Source: an uncultured Gemmatimonadota bacterium
GTDB taxonomy: Bacteria > Gemmatimonadota > Gemmatimonadetes > Gemmatimonadales > Gemmatimonadaceae
Direction: 5' to 3'
Assembly: GCA_946479895.1 (NCBI GenBank)
Contig: CAMLHT010000023.1
Coordinates: 1-22,886 of the forward strand
Length of the DNA: 22,886 bases
The notes under the pieces were generated by a model that did not search any database, had not been told where the DNA came from, and worked only from the letters and a program-made list of their open reading frames with translations. The position numbers were made by a program, and so were the translations under genes. Shown piece after piece: positions 20,795-22,886 of the stretch (position 1 is the first letter of the stretch; every line of letters starts with the position of its first letter).

Positions 20795-20859
20795 GGCCGT
20801 TCCAACCTCCCGCGGCCGGGAACATTTCATCGATCCCGGCCGTAGCCAGTTGTAACGGC

Positions 20860-20916
20860 CACTCCGCCCTCCCCCTTCGGCCGCCTCCGCCCTCCGCCCT
20901 CCGTCCTCCCCCTTCG
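20860..20916 (+). repeat. Second pyrimidine heptamer array with a 12-bp direct repeat
   Basis: TCCGCCC occurs at 20863, 20886 and 20893, and TCCGTCC at 20900; the last three are in tandem. CCTCCCCCTTCG occurs twice, at 20868-20879 and 20905-20916. It is the same repeat family as the array at 13669-13857, here in one orientation only and inside the predicted leader of the serine hydrolase. Confidence 0.7.
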
Positions 20917-20934
20917 TTTTACCAGGAGTCTCCG

Positions 20935-22416
20935 TTGGTCCCTCTGCTGTTCTCGACTCTCGCCTTCGCCGCCGTGGTCGGAGACGGGTTGCCTGCCGCC
21001 AGCCCGACTTCGGTCGGTATGTCGGCCGCGCGCCTGGCGAAGATCGACCACGTCATCGAGCGCGGGATCAAGGCCGGCGGGTATCCGGGAGCCGCGGTGG
21101 TCGTCGGGCGTCGCGGGGCCGCCGTGTGGGAGAAGGGGTTTGGCCGTCTCGGGTGGAGCTCCTCCGACGCGGCCGTTACGGAGAACACGATCTACGACCT
21201 CGCGTCACTGACCAAGGTCGTCGGCACGACGACCGCCGTGATGCTGCTGTTCGATGAGGGCAAGGTGAAGCTGGACGAGCCGGTGAGCACGTACCTCCCC
21301 GAGTTCTCCGGCGGCAACAAGGACCTCGTCACCGTGCGGATGCTCCTCGAGCACCGTTCGGGGCTGCCCGCGGGCCGCGACCTGTGGCGCATCGCCAGCT
21401 CGCCGGCCGACGCGCGTCGCGCCGTGCTCGAGACGCCCCTCGCCTACGTGCCGGGCCGCGTCTACGAGTACTCCGACCTGGGCGCCGACGTCCTCGCCTT
21501 CATCGTCGAGCGCGCCTCCGGCATGCCGCTGGACGCGTTCCTCGACCAGCGCGTCTTCAAGCCGCTGGGGATGACCGAGACGCTGTTCCGGCCGACCCCA
21601 CTGCTCCGCTCGCGCATCGCGCCGACGGAGCTGAACCCGCCGCGCGGTTATCCGCTGCGGGGCGAGGTCCACGACGAGAACGCCTACGTGCTCGGAGGGG
21701 TCGCCGGCCACGCCGGCATCTTCAGCACGGCGAACGACCTCTCGGTCTTCGCGCAGATGATGCTGAACGGCGGCGAGTACCAGGGCACGCGGCTCATCCA
21801 GGATTCCACCGTCTCGCTCTTCACGAAGCGCGCGGCAGGCACGCGCGCTCTCGGCTGGGACACCTGCGGCGGCCAGGGCAGCTGCGGGAAGTATCTCAGC
21901 GACCATGCGTACGGGCACACCGGGTTCACGGGAACGTCGCTCTGGATCGATCCCGACCGCGAGATGTTCGTCATCCTGCTCACGAACCGCGTGCACGCCG
22001 CGCGGGCGAAGCGTCCGGCCACGGTGATCGCCGACGTGCGGGCCGATCTCTCCGACGCCGCCGCGCTCGCGGTGACGGATGACCCGGACGGCGTGCTCGC
22101 GATGCCCAAGTCCTTCCGCGCCGACAAGGCGGTGGGCTGGAACAAGCCGGTCCGTCCCGTTCGCCGCGCGCGATCGACGAAGAAGAAGGCCGTGAAGCCG
22201 AAGGCGGTCATCACCCAGGCGGGCAAGCCGAAGACCCCCGCGAAGTCCACGTCGGCGAAGTCCACGTCGGCGAAGTCGACGTCCGCGAAGTCCACCTCCG
22301 CGAAGTCGACGGCATCGAAGTCCACCGCCTCGAAGTCGACGGCGTCGAAGTCCACGGCCACGAAGCCGAGCCCGGCGAAATCCGGCAGCGGAAAGAAGGC
22401 GACCGCAAGGAAGTAG
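20935..22416 (+). CDS. Beta-lactamase-fold serine hydrolase with a repetitive basic C-terminal tail
   Basis: 493 residues from a TTG with AGGAG 6 nt upstream. The class C/penicillin-binding fold covers about 25-375: Ser91-x-x-Lys94 (ASLTK), the second motif Tyr179-Ser-Asp181 (usually Tyr-x-Asn), and His328-Thr-Gly in place of Lys-Thr-Gly. The DLASLTKVVGTTTAVM and EHRSGLPAG blocks fit the EstB/AmpH-like esterases and peptidases rather than true beta-lactamases. A short hydrophobic N-terminus (4-15) could be an export signal but lacks a basic start. Residues 410-493 are a Lys-rich tail with eight pentapeptides (KSTSA x4, KSTAS x3, KSTAT) at 437-476, like histone H1-type tails. It is divergent from the ECF sigma operon. 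Confidence 0.9.
   Translation: MVPLLFSTLAFAAVVGDGLPAASPTSVGMSAARLAKIDHVIERGIKAGGYPGAAVVVGRRGAAVWEKGFGRLGWSSSDAAVTENTIYDLASLTKVVGTTTAVMLLFDEGKVKLDEPVSTYLPEFSGGNKDLVTVRMLLEHRSGLPAGRDLWRIASSPADARRAVLETPLAYVPGRVYEYSDLGADVLAFIVERASGMPLDAFLDQRVFKPLGMTETLFRPTPLLRSRIAPTELNPPRGYPLRGEVHDENAYVLGGVAGHAGIFSTANDLSVFAQMMLNGGEYQGTRLIQDSTVSLFTKRAAGTRALGWDTCGGQGSCGKYLSDHAYGHTGFTGTSLWIDPDREMFVILLTNRVHAARAKRPATVIADVRADLSDAAALAVTDDPDGVLAMPKSFRADKAVGWNKPVRPVRRARSTKKKAVKPKAVITQAGKPKTPAKSTSAKSTSAKSTSAKSTSAKSTASKSTASKSTASKSTATKPSPAKSGSGKKATARK
22243..22362 (+). repeat. Eight 15-bp coding repeats (KST-x-x tail)
   Basis: Eight 15-base units encode KSTSA four times, KSTAS three times and KSTAT once at the end of the serine hydrolase gene. 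Third positions vary between units (TCC/TCG, ACG/ACC), which points to protein-level retention rather than a very recent expansion. Confidence 0.85.
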
Positions 22417-22426
22417 CGGGCCGCGC

Positions 22427-22432
22427 TAGTTT
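22427..22432 (+). promoter_or_regulatory. Candidate -10 element (TAGTTT) of the SufT-type gene
   Basis: TAGTTT ends 7 nt before the GTG at 22440. The stretch CTAGTTTTCCC closely resembles CTAGCTTGCCC before the GTG at 1608. No Shine-Dalgarno follows and no -35 is clear. Confidence 0.4.
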
Positions 22433-22439
22433 TCCCGTC

Positions 22440-22811
22440 GTGGAACACGATGACACGACGGCGCCCGAGGGCGCGAAAGCAGCCGAAGCACAGGCGGAAG
22501 GCTCAGGCACTCCCACGCTGGCGGACCGCGTCCGGCTCGCCCTGCGCAAGGTCAAGGATCCCGAGCTCAACCTGAACATCGTCGATCTCGGACTCGTCTA
22601 CGACATCGTCGCCGACGACGCCGGCAAGGTGGACGTGGACATGTCCCTCACCTCTCCCGGCTGTCCCGCGGGCCCTCAGATCATGGGCGACGTCGAGCGG
22701 GCGGTGAAGGCGGTGGCCGGCGTGACGGACCTGAACATCAACCTGGTCTGGGATCCGATGTGGACGCCGGATCGGATCGAGCCGAGGGTGCGGGCGTACA
22801 TGGGGCTCTGA
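22440..22811 (+). CDS. SufT/MIP18 (DUF59) family iron-sulfur assembly protein
   Basis: 123 residues from a GTG start. After an acidic, Ala-rich stretch (1-25), the MIP18 fold follows: DPELNLNIVDLGLVYDI (40-56), the reactive loop TSPGCPAG with Cys75 (71-78), and LVWDPMWTPDRI (102-113). Members such as SufT and PaaD help mature or insert Fe-S clusters. It has no suf genes beside it; QueG in this window is one possible cytoplasmic Fe-S client, but no direct link is shown. It lies 23 bases after the serine hydrolase and appears to have its own promoter. Confidence 0.92.
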   Translation: MEHDDTTAPEGAKAAEAQAEGSGTPTLADRVRLALRKVKDPELNLNIVDLGLVYDIVADDAGKVDVDMSLTSPGCPAGPQIMGDVERAVKAVAGVTDLNINLVWDPMWTPDRIEPRVRAYMGL

Positions 22812-22843
22812 GGTTCTCGCGGAGTTGAAGAGAGAGCAATTAC

Positions 22844-22883
22844 CGCAGAGGATCGCGGAGGTTCGCAGAGGAACGCAGAGGGG
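22844..22883 (+). repeat. 10-bp tandem repeat (CGCAGAGGAN), four units, at the window end
   Basis: CGCAGAGGAT, CGCGGAGGTT, CGCAGAGGAA and CGCAGAGGGG follow one another directly. An isolated related string CTCGCGGAG is at 22817-22825. The array may continue past the window. The rest of 22812-22843 shows no gene. Confidence 0.75.
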
Positions 22884-22886
22884 GGC

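Noticed and set aside
20780..20800. ECF-type GGAAC promoter reading leftward toward the sigma gene
   Set aside because: A GGAAC with a possible partner 16 nt on exists about 140 bp upstream, but the second element is poor and the distance large; not enough support.
20935..22416. Antibiotic-resistance beta-lactamase
   Set aside because: Motifs YSD and HTG and the overall pattern fit esterase/peptidase-type members of the fold; resistance cannot be claimed.

Overview
This is a GC-rich, densely coded bacterial chromosomal window holding 18 protein genes. I see no tRNA, rRNA, CRISPR array, integrase or insertion sequence. The gene set includes a bacterial deoxyhypusine-synthase-like protein, an Ada-AlkA fusion, RtcB, an ECF sigma/anti-sigma/PDZ operon and several secreted hydrolases. 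Together with TAnnTT-type -10 elements placed directly before start codons, this suggests a soil Gemmatimonadota-like organism of the FCB group. That placement is inference; an acidobacterium or another high-GC soil phylum is not excluded.

Layout, left: a leftward pair (LOG-family phosphoribohydrolase, then a truncated deoxyhypusine/homospermidine synthase-like gene) shares a 22-bp divergent promoter region with a rightward phosphodiesterase of the alkaline phosphatase superfamily. A rightward cluster follows: a small unknown protein, a GluQ-type tRNA-modifying synthetase and QueG. The last two act in succession on queuosine in tRNA and their genes overlap.

Middle left: a leftward cluster runs ada-alkA, rtcB, hybrid histidine kinase with gaps of 7 and 8 bases. 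It is divergent from an O6-alkylguanine methyltransferase gene. The divergent region carries an inverted repeat whose two halves lie at matching positions relative to the two candidate promoters.

Middle right: an SPFH (stomatin-like) membrane protein and a small zinc-ribbon protein, then a DUF2239 gene whose promoter contains two copies of a TACCCGGGTA palindrome and predicts a leaderless mRNA. A large heptamer-repeat inverted array separates it from a convergent M28 peptidase gene. Next come an alpha/beta hydrolase, a matrixin-like protease and a thioredoxin-reductase-like flavoprotein. A 12-bp-stem terminator separates the last of these from the convergent ECF sigma, anti-sigma and PDZ-protein operon.

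Right: divergent from the sigma operon is a class C beta-lactamase-fold serine hydrolase with a Lys/Ser/Thr/Ala pentapeptide-repeat tail, then a SufT/MIP18-type iron-sulfur assembly protein and a decamer repeat running toward the window end.

The most notable signals are regulatory: (1) six starts with a -10-like hexamer 5-7 nt upstream and little or no Shine-Dalgarno; (2) the twin palindromes at the DUF2239 promoter; (3) the symmetric TGTCCGAA sites between ada-alkA and ogt; (4) the queuosine gene pair. No gap between genes exceeds 300 bp; the largest, 20652-20934, is described in the feature list.
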